From Marthasterias glacialis (Eukaryota > Echinodermata > Asteroidea > Forcipulatida > Asteriidae), in the NCBI GenBank assembly GCA_911728455.2, contig OU452219.1, positions 21,883,219-21,947,218 on the forward strand: a stretch of 64,000 nt of DNA, read 5' to 3'. Made by a program: the position numbers and the translations under genes. The notes under the pieces were generated by a model. That model saw nothing but the letters and a program-made list of their open reading frames with translations. It did not search any database and was not told where the DNA came from. Positions 32,946 through 47,568 of the stretch are shown here, piece by piece. Position 1 is the first letter of the stretch. Each line of letters starts with the position of its first letter.

Positions 32946-35848
32946 GACATACCAGATCAATTTAAACAGATGTAAAGTGAAGATTCACCGGTCAACAGGT
33001 TCGCTCAGCCATTTAATAGGTCAATGGTCAGCCAACTCCAAAATAAAATTCAATCACCCCGTTGCCTTAAAACCGGTAGAAAATTACCCGTCTTCATTGG
33101 TTTAAATCAAACTAGTATATCCCGATACAGGGTAGTTGCGTTTATTATAACGGCGGCGATAGCGCGCAATTCAAATTATAAATATCCCCACTTGATAACA
33201 TGATATCAATAATTGTCTGGTTTATGACATCAATGTGGAACTGATAGTGATTAATGACCCTGATCACAACAGGGTGTCATTATTCAAATCAGGAACATAA
33301 TGAATAATTCATACATGCCTCAAATTGAACGAGACAAAAAAAATTGGCTGGACAGGCAGTTTAAATTTCACACTTGACGGCGGGAGTGTACAAAACGGGT
33401 AGTCGTGTATTAAAAGAGCGCTACATGATGTGGCAGCATCCAGGGATGAGTCGTCGCCCGATGTACGTGAGATTGTGTTTGTGAAAGAAATCGAATTTGG
33501 CATTGTCAAGACTGCCCTTCCTTTACTGTATAATGTGTAAATACTAATGCCGTGTATTCACGATGTGGGCATGATGATGGTGGTAAGGGCGGGGTTTCAT
33601 CTACACCGGCAATCACTAGGTTTGTTGTACAACATCCAACCGTCCTCACAATGCAAGCAGTTCTTGCCGATTAGCGTACGTCAGGTGAATTTAATGTGGT
33701 CCGTTGCTGCGTACGAGTAAATCACAGATGAAGCTACGGTGTACATGCCGTGGATACCCAGCTTAACAATGACCATCGTCTTACGAGAAAGGCAATGACG
33801 AACAATGAACACCCTCCTTCGGTTGAGGTGAGTCTACAATCATTTAAATACATTCATTTTTTTCCCAACCTGATAGCTTCTATTCCCACGACACAATTCC
33901 CTACACGTTCCACGAAATGGCAATTTGATCAAAACGATACTGTCACAATGAAGGAAACGGTGACGCACGTGTTTGATGCATGTATTGTATTTTTGTGTCA
34001 AGAATTTCGGAGTCGAACATAATGTAAACAATTCAAACAAGGGAAGCAGTAAAATTCAGAGCAACATGAAAAACATCATTCTTATACAAGTTACTTTTGA
34101 ATTAAAATACATGTTTTTTGTTTTTGTTTTTTAGTTTTTTAGACTTGCATTAATTCGTTTACAGCTTTTGCTATAGTAAATGTCTCTGGAGAAATATCTT
34201 GGTCTATTGAAATAACAATCCTCCCTCAAAGGATAAACACGTCCTGGATAATGAGTTCATTCTTGATTATACAACAAGCCCAGGCTGGTGGCTGCCCGGA
34301 ACATTCTTTATCGGTTGTCCTGTGTATTCTTGGCGCTTGTTTGGAGCACTGCAGCTGATGAGCAGTGAACTCTAACTCCTTGCATTTTTCGTCTGTTTGT
34401 ATGGCAGTTAATGAGATTGTGTTTCCTGTCGAAATGTTCAACTTGTATGTCCTTTCATACAGGGCGATCTCTTCTTCACATTCCTTCGATAGAACCCTGT
34501 AGTATGGATTGATAGTGCGAGAGAGGCTAACCAAGATAGCTTGGACTGTGCTGGGGGCCATGTCACACACGGCAATTTACAGGCAACAAATTTCAAGGCA
34601 ACTCCTTGAAGTAAAAAAAAAACCTTCACATTTAAATGTGCACATAATTTTACTTGGAAGTAGTAAGACACTGTTGGAGAAGTGTCTCTTGGGCTGCCGT
34701 CGTGTTCCCCGTTACATCCCGGTACACTGCAGTTGGTTGTCTCTTGTTGCATGTGAAAATTGTCTCAAATGACAAGGCCTTTACATTTACTGTTAAGCAA
34801 TTTGTTGTGTTTGGTTATCTTTGTTTTACTGAATTGTTGCTTCTGTATGTTGTTCAAGGGAAACCTTCGATTGGTGATATCATTTGATGTCCGTATTCAG
34901 AGTTTATATATTCAACTAGTTTGAATGCGTCAGTACTTGTTGACTGTCTGTCATTAAGACACACGGAACTACTTGAACCGGGTTCCAAAGCTCATTCTGG
35001 CCACGTTTGTCGCTGTGTTCTTGTATACTGGTCAAACAGATCGGCAGACCGAAATGAAGTAATTGAAAATAAGGGCAAAACATGAATGCATAATGTGTAG
35101 GGTGAATGTACTAACACGTCTGATAGAGAGTCATAGCAGAATTGAAAATGACTAAAGAATTATGATTATGAAAATTACGGTAATTTTTGAACAATTGCGA
35201 GTCGCTAGAAGAACGAACCATGTTTATTCCATGAGCACCTTCAACATGTTTTCCCTCAAACTGTAAATTAACCGTTTTGTTAATGCAACAGTATAAATCA
35301 ATTATTCAATTGGACGTGGAATATTCTTTTGTCCTTATTTGACATAATTTTATGTTACGCCACGTAAACAAATTAATGTAAAATGTTCCTTCATTGGTGG
35401 TGTATTATGTTGTTAAATTTGTCGTTAAAGTCCCCTAGCTAAAGAAATTGTATCAATTCAAATTTAAAGTGTTCATTAATATTATAATGAACACCCGGTA
35501 CTCAAATTATGATAAATGGCAATGGAATACACATATGCAAAGTTTAAAAACGAAAATACGAGGCACTGTTTTCCTTCATGTAAGTTGATTGTTGGATGAG
35601 CAACAGATACGAAAACGTCACAATTCTCAACATCAATACTGGCTGGCATAATAACTGTTCTGTGTCTACCCACAGCTTAGAAAACAATGTTTGACAACTA
35701 CACGTCCCGCAAAACCCTTTATCTTGTAATGTGTATATTTGTTCGGATGTTGAGCTGGAACTTCAGTTTCAAAATGCAACCATTGCATATTGGTTTCGGA
35801 AACCCTTCTGTCGTTAACTCACACGCTCAGCGTGTCACCTCACCGTAG
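32946..35848. other. Gene-free stretch, one unassigned open region
   Basis: No recognised gene. Two overlapping minus-strand open frames at 34226-34752 are discussed among the findings. Nothing else stands out. Confidence 0.4.
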
Positions 35849-35978
35849 TCTGAGACCGTGTCTGAATCAAGTGACGTCGGCTACGGCTATGGCCGTTGGC
35901 TGCAACGCTGGAAAGTGGGACTATTCAGCGAGCTAGCCATAGCCACTGCAGAACCCGTCAATTTGGACACGGCCTGAG
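35849..35978. mobile_element. MITE (GGCCGTGTCCGAATT family), copy 1
   Basis: Left end TGAGACCGTGTCTGAATCAA; right end GTCAATTTGGACACGGCCTG. The interior has GGCTACGGCTATGG and CTAGCCATAGCC. The same ends and CGGCTACG/CGTAGCC interior occur at 52089 and 60720. Non-coding. Confidence 0.7.
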
Positions 35979-38900
35979 TGTCATAGTTGTCGCCATGCTC
36001 CTCCGAATCGAGAGGAGGACATACTTTCATTACATGGTGTTATCACCACCAAAATAAGATTTTAGTTAACACGGTAAAAGTTTCGAGTGGTGGAATCTTA
36101 ACTCCACGATGATGCTAGGCAGTGGTAACCACTGTTCCTGAACGATATTTGAAAGAATTTTCTTGAGTAATGCAAACCAACAGGCCTTGTCGTTGGACGG
36201 AAAAAAGGTGGGGAAGATTATGTTCTGTGGAATGCAGAACTTAAACAAAATTTCAAGACACGTATTTGTGTCAGCTATCTATATCATCACTTTAATCAAG
36301 TACTGGAATTGGCGTCTTCATGCCACAGTCGTTGTTCATGCTAATAAAGTAGGTCTCTAGTCTAAAAGGCAATGTCAGGATGAAGTGCCAATGTTTTGAA
36401 GGTTGTCAGGGCACGTCACATTTAGACATGTAAAGTAACCTCAAAATGCAAGAGCACGGCTGGACTCAACCTCAATATGAATATCAGTTCCCCTTGACTC
36501 CGTTGCACAGTGATGTTTTAGTGGTTTCGGTTTACACCCATGTGAGTTGAGATCGCATGTTTAGTCATTCAGCAACACGTTGTGATTTCTGCTGTGGGCC
36601 TAATGAATCTGTGAGACACATTTCTGATGTGAAGTAAATTCAATTGTCTTATCTTCGTTTATTTGCTAATAGGATGATCGTATATTAACGAAATATCATA
36701 CTTTGATAATCAGAATGATGATTATCAGCAAGGTTAGAAATGCCACCCTTTCCACTATCTATTTCAGATGTTTGCAACTGTTAAACGTTGTTCATGAATA
36801 TTACACACAGGTACCGGTAACGGAACATGCCTAAGTTTTTGTAGAGCTGCTTAACAAGACAGTAGTGCTGAACAATTTTCCGCAGGAAACCAGTCACAAA
36901 ATGGTACATGTGACATGGTATTTTGGTTGGTAACCATATTCTGGTTAGCAAAATTGTTTGTTTAGCTGCTTCTGTGCTTATAAAAGCTCCATGGAAATGG
37001 GTCCAGGCAGTAATGCAAGGCAATTATAAATGTGTTATTTTTCACAATTTGTGTCTACTCCATAGCTCATGAAATTATTGTAATATTTTTACGAAAGGAC
37101 AACATTTGGATTTTACATTACAAAAATAACTGAGATGTGTATTTTGAAAAAATCCGATCTTATTGACAAGACTAGTATCACCACACAATCTTTATTGAAA
37201 CATCCACCATATTTTATCTCTTGCAAAATAGTGTACGACCTCTCCCATACTACACGCTAATTGAACTTAATACATCAACATAATTACACGAAATGTTTGT
37301 GTATATTGAAAAGACAAGGAGACCTTGAGTCATGATAGTGACTCATAGAAAAGAGACATTTTCTTATCGTTTTTCTTTCTTCCTCGGTTGTATATTTTTG
37401 CCGGCTCAGATAATAAGTACGTGTACTCCCTCTGCTATGGCGTCAGCCCTCAAGCACACCACTCGCTTCCATCAAACGTAATTTATTTTAATTCAGTCCA
37501 AGTGCTCCCCTCGATTTCACTTTCATTATGCCCTCACTTTGCCGCTCTTTTTCTCGGTTGGTATGATGTGCCGGATGCGAGTAGTGCTCGGGCGGAACGA
37601 TGCTAGCTTGCCTCGCTGCTAGACCAGAAGACAAGAGCCATAAGCACATCACTGCAATCGATATGACTAGGTTCTATCAACACACCGCTAGGTCTACGGC
37701 AAATATATCAGATTTAGCTACGCTTTATTAGTCTTTTTTTCTACCTTAGACGACCGGACCAACTCGCCAGATGTAGAACACCGATCTCAACTACTGGCCG
37801 AATTATTGGCTTTTCATCAACGAAGGCGCTACCGAAGCATGATTCCTTGATTATTGGTCAAGTATTGACACAGGACGAGTTTGATATCCTTCAAGCTCCC
37901 GCTGCTCTTAACATCCGCTTTGAAAATGCTTACTTTGCCTCCATTTTAAATAACTGCGGGGATTATTTTGTATCAACAGCCAATCTGCAAATTGGTGTAC
38001 ATTGCCAGGCAAGGACGCTTATCCTTTTCCAAACGAAATCCACTTTCCCGTAAAATTTCACATTGGAGTTAACTCAACCAAGCTCAAATTAAAGTCAAAC
38101 TGTATTTCATAAAATATTTTTACACAGTTTTGCAACATTTATATATAACAGTCACGCACTGTAACCCAAATTATAGAAAAACCAAACATCACTAAATGGG
38201 TTATTGTGGAACGTACATAAAACAGTCGTAGTAATTCGGGTTCCGTCTACCACAACCCATTAAATAACCGGAACCCACAATGTAATAAACCCCCCCCCAA
38301 AAAAAACAAAAAAAAAACAGCCTTACCATAACTCATATGTTTTGTGGGCTTAAGTCATCATCATAACTCGGTTTGGTTATGTTACATGATTAATGTAATC
38401 ATAACAAAGTGTCATAGCACAAGTAGCTTCAAATAATTCTAAATATCATTTTGATACAAAATTGAGGCTACAATAGGAACAGTGTTGGGGCTATGTTTAG
38501 GCCTGGGTTACATTTAAGTCGTGGGCATCGTTAAGGGGCAGCACAAAAATTCAACACGTTTATCGTTTATTGTTTTTAGTTTGTTAATTGAAGATTTTGG
38601 TGAGAAGTAAGCCAGACTTCATTGAGCTATAAAGTTTAATTCTCCGAATGATCTTTAAAACTTACACAAAGTCACTGGAATGGGAAGGAAAACTTAAGAA
38701 AATGTACACCCTCTATTGAATTGTACAAAGAAACTTATTGTACTTAGACTGTTATATACCATTTTGATATACAGTACCATCTTATAATTTAGGTCATCTT
38801 GGAGACACTGTCCTGAGGTTACTTCAGGTCATGCTCTGCCACGGCGGCACAGTCCTCCTCGAGTTACTGTGAATTATCACCGCCTTATCATCCTCGCTTT

Positions 38901-40046
38901 GATGGATGAAGATTCATTGATTTACATCAATGGCTTTAGGCCGAGCTGAGAATATATCAAGCAGAGTGGTCAAAACATAATGAACTTGTTGCAAATTAAA
39001 GTTATTAAAATTCATACGTGTTATTCGGAGAGTAAAAACCCTAGGTTATCCAAGGCTAAAGGAGTATGCTTGTTGGAATTATTAATCAGTTTGTAAGAAC
39101 TATGTAAGGCTTACGGAGATCGTGAGGCATATTAGATTTTGATAACACCTGTTTAGCTGGCGTGTTTGTGAGTTAATATTAAAGATGATACGATTGTAGA
39201 TTGAAGATTGGAGCTCCGGCAGTTTGAGACTTTTGTCTTGGTTAGTACTTTTGATATCATATTCAAACATAAATATTCGTATAACAAATTGTTTCAGAAA
39301 GGTTGGAATAGACTAAATAAAATCTAGCTTCAAGGTACATTACAGTCATCACTGATTTTTGGAAGAACAAAATCACATTCCCGTCCTATTGTCCGCTATA
39401 CTACAGCCAACCGCTGAAAATTTCATAAAATTCAGTCGTGACTATTTTGAGAAAACAACGAGGAATGTTGTATGTTTGTCAGGGATTGTTGTGTATTTTC
39501 ATGCAACATTGCACGTGCTTATTCTGGGTGTAGTAACCAAAGCACGCGATGATGATTTTGTCGGGGAGGGGGTCTCGTTCTGTTTTCTCGACTTTTACAG
39601 ATTTCAGACAGAACTATGTACCCGTGCGGATTTGTATAGTTATGATTTTTTTTTAAGTTAAAGAAAGAGTTGTTACATTGTACTTCCATTGCACTTATAT
39701 CCCGACGTACAATGCTAACCCACTCGCCGATCATAGCAGCTTCTGACAATATAATGAACCGTAATTTCAAAAAAGAAACAAAAAGAATAGCTCATCGAGT
39801 TGAACTATTGAACTTCAGACATTATGAATACATTATAACAGAACCGCAGCCATCAATTTAAACTTTAATTGCATTTGAACCAATGCTACCTTTGTGTACA
39901 GAAAGGGTGACCTTGTACATTCCAGGGCCTTTCTTGTAGGCAGGATACTACACTGGTCATATGAGAAATTAAACATTTGTTGTCATAACTTCCGCATCAA
40001 TTTAAGAGTTATAAAAGTAACAGCTGAACAAGTTTTGAGATGTGCC
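35979..40046. other. Gene-free stretch
   Basis: AT-rich sequence with scattered short open frames (the longest about 100 codons at 39359-39661), none recognised. A repeated AACCCATTAAATAACC-like and AAATGGGTTATTGTGG-like inverted pair lies at about 38190-38275. Confidence 0.4.
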
Positions 40047-40262
40047 CCCTTTCTTCATATCGACAGTTGATACAAATCAGTACAAATCTCCACAAAATAA
40101 TATAAGATTAAATGTTTTCTTCCATTGAGCTGTGCACAGATCGTGCCTGCAGGAAGTCCAGGCTCTGTGGCTCTTTTGTAAACATGTAATGTCAAAGGTC
40201 ACATGGTCTATTGCTTGTAGACGGTTACGGAAATGGCTCCCTCTATGAACAAAAAGTCTATA
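40047..40262 (-). repeat. Dispersed repeat, copy 2 (partner at 19074)
   Basis: The reverse strand carries CATGTTTACAAAAGAGCCAC, GGACTTCCTGCAGGCACGAT and GATATGAAGAAAGGGGGCAC in the same order as at 19074-19282. Confidence 0.75.
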
Positions 40263-41274
40263 TGTTATGAGATGTCGGAAGAGGTTTAACGTATTATGCT
40301 CAGAGAAGAACAGCCAATTTTAACTGCTACAAGATTAAGATATAATTATATGGGGGATCACTTTAAAATAATTACTCGTCTGCAGACGGTTTTCATACCC
40401 TTGAAATGTGTGCAGTTTATCAAGCACAGGTTTTATACAAGACGCCAAGGAATTTTCTCAATTATGGGACAACAATCCTTTAATCTTGCTTCCAAATTGC
40501 ACAAAATGATACTAAATTAAGATTGCGACTGGATGGAGGCTATTTTGACTGCCTTGCAATTCCATCATAATCTTTAGCATAGATTGATAGCGATGGGATG
40601 TTACATCTTGTAGCTTGTCAGTTTACTGTTCAACTCTCATGTATAGGCTTGAGTTACCATGAGAAGCACAGTCAGTGAACCGTGTATGCTAGGTATTTAC
40701 TGCATGAGAAGTCAGGTGGAGCGAACAGTACACTCCATCAACGGGATAAATAAAGGCAAGTTTTCTTCTGCATCATCGAGCCAAGAGCAGTGCGCTCCCT
40801 TTCCAGCTGAAAAATAGTGTGTCATTGAATTGACAGCACAATCGTTCTAAATGTGCTGTTTTCTTTAATAAATCATAACAAAAAACGTATTGAACAACCT
40901 ATAATGGGCACCCATGCTTTCGTAAAGACAGCCTACAAAATTATTGCTTCATATTTGGACATAGTATTATTTTGTACATAATCAATTAAAATGTTTAGTA
41001 TAAGTTCCCCAAGTCAATGTAATTTAGACTAGATTCAAACACATTCTCATCCCAAATGGAAATGTATTCCGACATCACACAGAGCATTATGATAAAAAAT
41101 AATCGTTTTGATTCATGGTAGTCATTTGTGTCTGGTCATCGCTTGCTCTATGTTTTGTTTTACAAAAGCATTTTGTTTTGACTATTTTCTACCATTGTCA
41201 TTTTGCTATTGTGACTTGTAGAGCGTAAACAATGATGTTACTTTAAAAAAAAAATGGTTACAAACCAGGTTCAG

Positions 41275-41395
41275 ACACCCATGTTCCGACACCCTTATGT
41301 TCCGACACCCCTACAAATGATAAATTCCTAACCATTACCCTAACCCAAGTGTGTAGATCATGAGGGGTTACCGGAACATGGGGTTACCGGAACAT
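41275..41395. repeat. Short inverted repeat of ATGTTCCGACACCC units
   Basis: ATGTTCCGACACCC is repeated directly near 41281-41310 and appears in a related inverted form, GGGGTTACCGGAACAT, twice near 41365-41396. Likely a small MITE. Confidence 0.5.
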
Positions 41396-41404
41396 ATAGA
41401 GCAG

Positions 41405-41480
41405 TCACACACACACAAAATAAAATAATAATAATAATAATAATAACAACAATAATAGTAATAATAATAATAATAATAAG
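41405..41480. repeat. CA and (ATA)n microsatellite
   Basis: ACACACACA followed by ATA units interrupted by AACAACAATAATAGTA. Confidence 0.95.
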
Positions 41481-44400
41481 CCGTATTACTCAAACTGAAT
41501 GGGAAAGTGATAAAACCTACTCTTTGTAACATTATGCGTTGTGCCCCAGCTAAACTTGAATTCCGTTGTACTGTCTAAAGTTAGTGTGACAAAATATAGC
41601 ATGATCACCGGTAGCTGTTTCAGAATTGTGAATATCTATGAATTAAATAATCATTAAAGAAATGTCAGGACGGTCATCAACAAGTACAAACTGAATTCCC
41701 CTTTTTCGTTTTTGTTTTTGTTGTTGTGGGCATAATGTGTTTTCACTTTTTTTTAAAGTGATGCACATTTTCACAAGAGTAATGAGTTCCTTTACTGCTT
41801 ATGCGATATTATTTAAAGTCTGTCTTATCTGAATATAACGCCAGACTATTTGGACGATCGATGTTCAGAATGCACCGGAGGGCTGAACCTTTTTCTTGTT
41901 ACTTGCTGAATTCGACCGCTTTCGAGTGAAAAATAGATTGATGCCACGCACTTCACCCAGTACCTCCAAGCAAGAAGAAGGCTTGCTTATACGAGCAACC
42001 CCTAGCAACATTGAGGTAAAAGAAAAACACTCCAACCGCTTCCCATTAATTTTTGCTCCGTGCCACCTTGTCAAGCTGTCATTTTAGTTGTTTTTGCCCG
42101 GAGCGTTTTAAAAATCGATCTTCTGTAATTAATATAATCTGAGAAGGAACTTTATAAGAAAAGTAAATAGCCCATGGGAGATGCAGGACATTATTGCGTC
42201 GAAATGTCAATCTATATATTCAGTGTATTTGGAATAAATCCCCAAAGGTTCACCTTAAACACAGACCTGACTTCATTAACCTATTTTTTTTTTACCATTA
42301 ATGTAATTGCATTTATATTTCCTCCTAGAATATTTGGAGATTGGGTTACCACGGTATGCCAACCACTGGTGGCCACACAATTTCTTTTCTGCAAGTGCAC
42401 AAACTGGGATGTTTAGATTAACTGGATGCTTGTAAATGGATATCTCAAACGATGAAGCAGTGAGCAGAATAATATAGGCCAAATAACAAATAAGCCCCTG
42501 CTTGGGATGAGGTGCATCACTACAGCAGCGACAGACCATGAGTTATTGGCTAATGCAATAAGCCCATACTGGGATATTTAAGTAGGAATTGAACGTTGAT
42601 GTTCGCGGATAACGAATGTGATCGATCAATGTCCTTACACAATCAATGCAAATATGAAAACTGACAAGAGCTGATGAGGCACAAACAATAGACAGATATC
42701 ACTCCACCGTGACTTGCCAAACCTACCTGATAATTAGTGGAGTCCTAAACGTCACATGAACGAATAAACTGCATTTCAATAGCTTATCAAAACAGCAATA
42801 GCATTGTTTTAAGTATTGCTTAATTGCAGCTTAGTTTGGATCACAACTGTGGATGGGGGGGGGGGGGGGGCAAAGGAACAGAAACAAAAAAGTTCATAAT
42901 TTAGGTAAACTATGATTGTGACAAAATAGTGAAAATATGAAATGCTCTACAAAAATTAATAACAATCACCATCCCCCCCCCCCCGCCGAAAAGAGAAGAA
43001 ATGAAAAGAAGATTACGCTATGGATTACTATTTGTCTAATAACTACAGCTTCTAGAAGAACTACAAACGAACAGATCGTCTCCAGATTGATTTTATTACA
43101 ATTCAAACACTGTATTTTGGAGAGTAGATTTTGAAGTAACTTGCTTTAGCTAAAAGAAGAATTTGATCAGTCCCATTTTGTCTTTGTGTGATGCAACACT
43201 GATGCTTCCGGCCGTCACTTGACCGTCTCAACCCCGGTCAGATCGTTGTGCACGTGGCACTTTAAACTCGCAAGATTTCTATCGTATTATAGTGCAGTAA
43301 TGCATCAGCTTTTGTGCTCTAAAAAGATGTCTTTTTTCGCTAAATTATATACAGCGTTTGAGGTCTGAAATCTGAAATTTGATACATGCAACTTAATTAT
43401 TTAATTCTAAATGGTCAGATTATCCTGGTGATTTCGAAACCCAACTGGCTAAAACAATAACCCCTAACATTTCAACGTTGAATCACCAATCAGAAACTTA
43501 CGAAGCAGAGCTCAGCATCTGCACGGTTCTATCAGTTAGATCGAGGCGTTCATAGCGAGTACGTTGACCCACTGAGCGTTCAAAGCATAACAACTCACAG
43601 CACAAGCTTTATCAGCGAAGCGAGCAGAAAGGGTGAAGACATTACCATTCGTCTGTGATGAAAACAAATTGAACTTATCTTGTATCCATCAAAGTACACG
43701 GCACGTAGCAGTTGAAAGGTTTCTTCATAACTTAATTTGTCTCCTTCTTTATCATTTCACATGTACTTCCTCAGAGGAAAGAGGAAGGAAAATACACGGA
43801 AGGAAAGAAGAAAAAACTGAGCTGTTGTTTCTGAGATAGATTGATTTTTTTTTAAATTGAAAACCCAAGGAATGGATTTTTGAAACTTTCCAAACCGGTG
43901 ATTTATTTTCTAGGGAGATGCTGTTCCTCCACGTAGCACTGACATTGGTAACGTAGATGGGACGAGTCAAGAAACACTGTCTCTGTATTGTGATGGAGTA
44001 ACGTAATATTGTAATTGGTCATTACTCGATACATCGAAAAGGTTAACAAGATTCGACAGGGGACTTGAGTGCTAGCTGTCCGTACACGTGTGAATATATC
44101 AACCCATTACCGTAATGAACACAGGGAAGGCGTCTTGAGTGATTTCTTATTAAAGGCATCTTCCTCCTTGTACGGGAAATGGGATTTCAAACCCACTGAC
44201 CGAATTACAGTCATAGAAAACTGAAAGATAGCTTAAGGGTCTTACTTTGCTGTCAAACCTAGCATTTTAATGAAACAACTAGAGCATAGTTATTGCTGAA
44301 TGCTGTATGCATACTATTCTTCAAGCCTTGCAATTGACTTTTTTTCAAACTGTGACATTTTTGAAAGCCGTAAGGCTGTCTACAAACTCGCCAATTTTGG

Positions 44401-47400
44401 TTTTAGAAGAAGAGTTTCTTCGAGGTCCTAAACTGTCAAATTTAAAGATGTGAAGCTTATTTACACTTAGGCATTTGAGTGACTTGAATTGGGTCGCCCC
44501 CTTTGAAAACTTAAAGTATACAAAAAACATGTTTGAGCAAACATGTTGTATTTTATATGCAATGGGCAGTCTGGCAGTATTTTAAATGACCAATTACTTA
44601 CAGAATGGGTCTCCTTTGCGGCTTTCATTTGAAGTCTACACAAATGGAAGCCTTTAGAACATACTGTTCTGACTGTCATGGATATATATCAAACTTGAAC
44701 CTTTGTACAGAGAGCTTTATTTTGTATCAACATAACTTACTGCAGATTGGTTACTACATAATCCGTGGATTTATTCATAACTTATGATTGGTTAAACGCT
44801 ATAGACATCACTCACAGTTCAATCACAAATTCTTCAAACACAATTTCAAGTAATTAAACGGAGAAACAAAACTCACTACTACTCAAAATAGTGACAATTG
44901 ATTTTCTTCTTTTTGTTTCCCCAGTACATCCTCACCAAACGTAACTTTTCTTCTCGTATGATTCGTAAATACATCTAATCCCATGTCGGTCGTGTTCCCC
45001 GGTAATCAGTAGCGATCACAAACACTGAATCTCAACAAACTGAAAAGGAACCATGCTGTCTGTTTCCCGTCCATGAAGAGTTTGTTTATATTGCTCTAAT
45101 GCCAGGAGAGAAAAAGGGGGCTGCAACAAGATGTAATGAGTTCATTCCAGCAAACCGTACATGTCCCTTTTCTTTTGTCATGTCATCCTCCTTCCAATCC
45201 TCTTATCACCAGGTGGCAGTATACTACCTCGACAGACAGGTGTACCTTCACATTTCGAAACCTCATCATTTTATTCGTTCGGGAATGGTTCTTGGAATTT
45301 GCCAATACACAATGGTCAGCCTAGCAGTACAAATAATAAGTCATTACCAATCCAGACTCACAGTCTGCACGGCCTGAGCTGCTGAGCCAATTACCTTCAG
45401 TCGGACATTGACTTAGCAGTAAATATTATTCACTTGTATATTAATGTTTAATAACTATAGTAGTTCAAGAAAATCGTTGAAGATTGTATACAACAGGTAT
45501 AAATATTGTAGACCACGATGAAATAATGTTCCTTGTTAAACATTTTCAATTCTGTTCACGGAGATTGTAAATTTCAGACTGTCAGTGTTACAATGCTACC
45601 GCCATTATAGCGATTCTACGTAACCTACAAGACATAGGGAAACACACACTGCCATGGTGCACTGTCACCAGCGGACAATGCACTGTGCTTGTACTATGGC
45701 AGGCTGACATAGCCATCTGACGTCATTATCAAATACTGCGACTGCAGATTGTACGTCCACATTACAGCCTCATCATGCCGTCATTGTCGTACCAAATCAA
45801 ATATTGAATTTCAACCATTGTTAACAATGCTGAAGAAATGTCAGACAGCAGACCATGGAAAATTACCCATTGACATCTATTGTTGTGCTAAATAAAGAGT
45901 ATATATAGCCACAAAGTTAATTACTTGGAAAACAAGCAATTTCGCAATTCCGTATGTTCATCCATTAATGGTTTATAAAAAAGAGAAATTGTCAGGGTAA
46001 GGAAATAAAATTAGTCACAACAATGAACGACAGAGGCGAACATTTTACATTTGGTCTCGAGATTTTTACCTTCCCCCCGAGAGATTTCCACAGCAGTGTC
46101 TTTTGTCTGTTTGGTTGTTGATTACCTTGCAGAGGAGCTTAAGTTTATCACGCCCTTCTGTGGGGCATGCCAGGTATACAAATTAATCTCAACTGAAGGT
46201 CATTAGCAATGAATGTTTAACAAATTTGCATAAATACAGTACAAATATTGCTGAATCTAAATTTACTCTATGCTTTTCCACTCCTATACTTAATTTATTT
46301 TGACTACCGGGTAATCAATATATGAGAAACGATAATATTTTTCAATTCGGTTTTCTCGAAACAAAGTATTGAACATTACTGTTAAGTAATCTTTCGCTTT
46401 GTTTACGTCCTTCTGGCTCCCTGCAATCTTTTGACTATACTGTAATAATTCCCGAATCGTTGTTAGTAGTATTGTGATTAAAAAAAAAATCGTGGTTGTT
46501 GTCTTGTCGATGATGGAGATATTTTTTTAAACTTTATTCGTCAGTTGTCTAAAACCTTTCAGAACCGTCTTTTCCACTCAACGAAACTGCTATTGTTCAC
46601 ATAGCATCACTGAATTTGAAGAGTGATAAAGGAGCTATCCATTTATCTAGCTGTGATTTATTTTACCTCTGTTTCTTCACGATGTTATTTAAGTCCTGGA
46701 GTTCTTCTTGGCCAATCAAACCTCAGATAGTAATCCGTGTCACCATACCTCATCTTAAACACACTTGAGTATAGCAGACGAACTACGAACACCCAAGTAT
46801 CAGTTGGCGCCAATTGGCGTCACCATAGATTTGAATCAGTCCTCTGGGCAGCTTGGTGCTCGATAAGACATGAGGGCGTAAAATATAACATCTGTTATCT
46901 GTCGGTAAGCATCTGGTGATGGTATCTTAAGTAAGTCTGATCAGATTTGTTTGTTTCAAATCTCGTTAATATTTGGGCTTTATCAGCGAAAGCTTTTGAA
47001 CAAGCCACATGCAAGATTTTTATCACTCAAAATATCTCAAGAACAAAGTCATTTTCCTTGTTTTGGTTAACATTTTACGAGATATGTTATGATAAATGAC
47101 ATGGACGTGTTATGAAGTTATGAACAAACACTCAAGAACTTAATTACACAATTCCATGAATGTCCACCAGTACTCGTAGGGATTGTTTAAAACGGTTTGT
47201 TTTGTAATATTTGCTTTTATTACCCTTCATAGCATTAGTAATAAAAAGTATACAATGTGCAAATCCAAAACCTTGGACAAAAACCGTCAACTTTTCTTGG
47301 CCCAAACGATCATATGATTGTTGTGATACAGCTCTGGGTATATATAGCTTCGATTTACAAGGCATAGTCCAGTTGGGGATAAAAATTACATCGATTTGGC

Positions 47401-47479
47401 CTATCGAGGGAACCGAAGCTATTTAGAACGCTTCGCTGAAACAGGTTGTCTGTCTTTGATTGAGTGGAACAAGACGGAA
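41481..47479. other. Gene-free stretch
   Basis: No recognised gene or RNA. A 14-nt G-run near 42857 and a C-run near 42974 lie about 110 bp apart. Open frames are under 95 codons and unrecognised. Confidence 0.4.
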
Positions 47480-47568
47480 GCCGGTCATCACGCCCCCTAG
47501 CAAACTCGCCCTCAAACAAGTTGGGGTGATTTTGTTGGGGTGAGCTTGTTAGGGGGCGAGATGACCAG
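47480..47568. mobile_element. Short inverted-repeat element
   Basis: GGTCATCACGCCCCCTAGCA at the left is mirrored by TTAGGGGGCGAGATGACC at the right, with TTGGGGTGA units in the middle. About 88 bp, non-coding. Confidence 0.6.
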
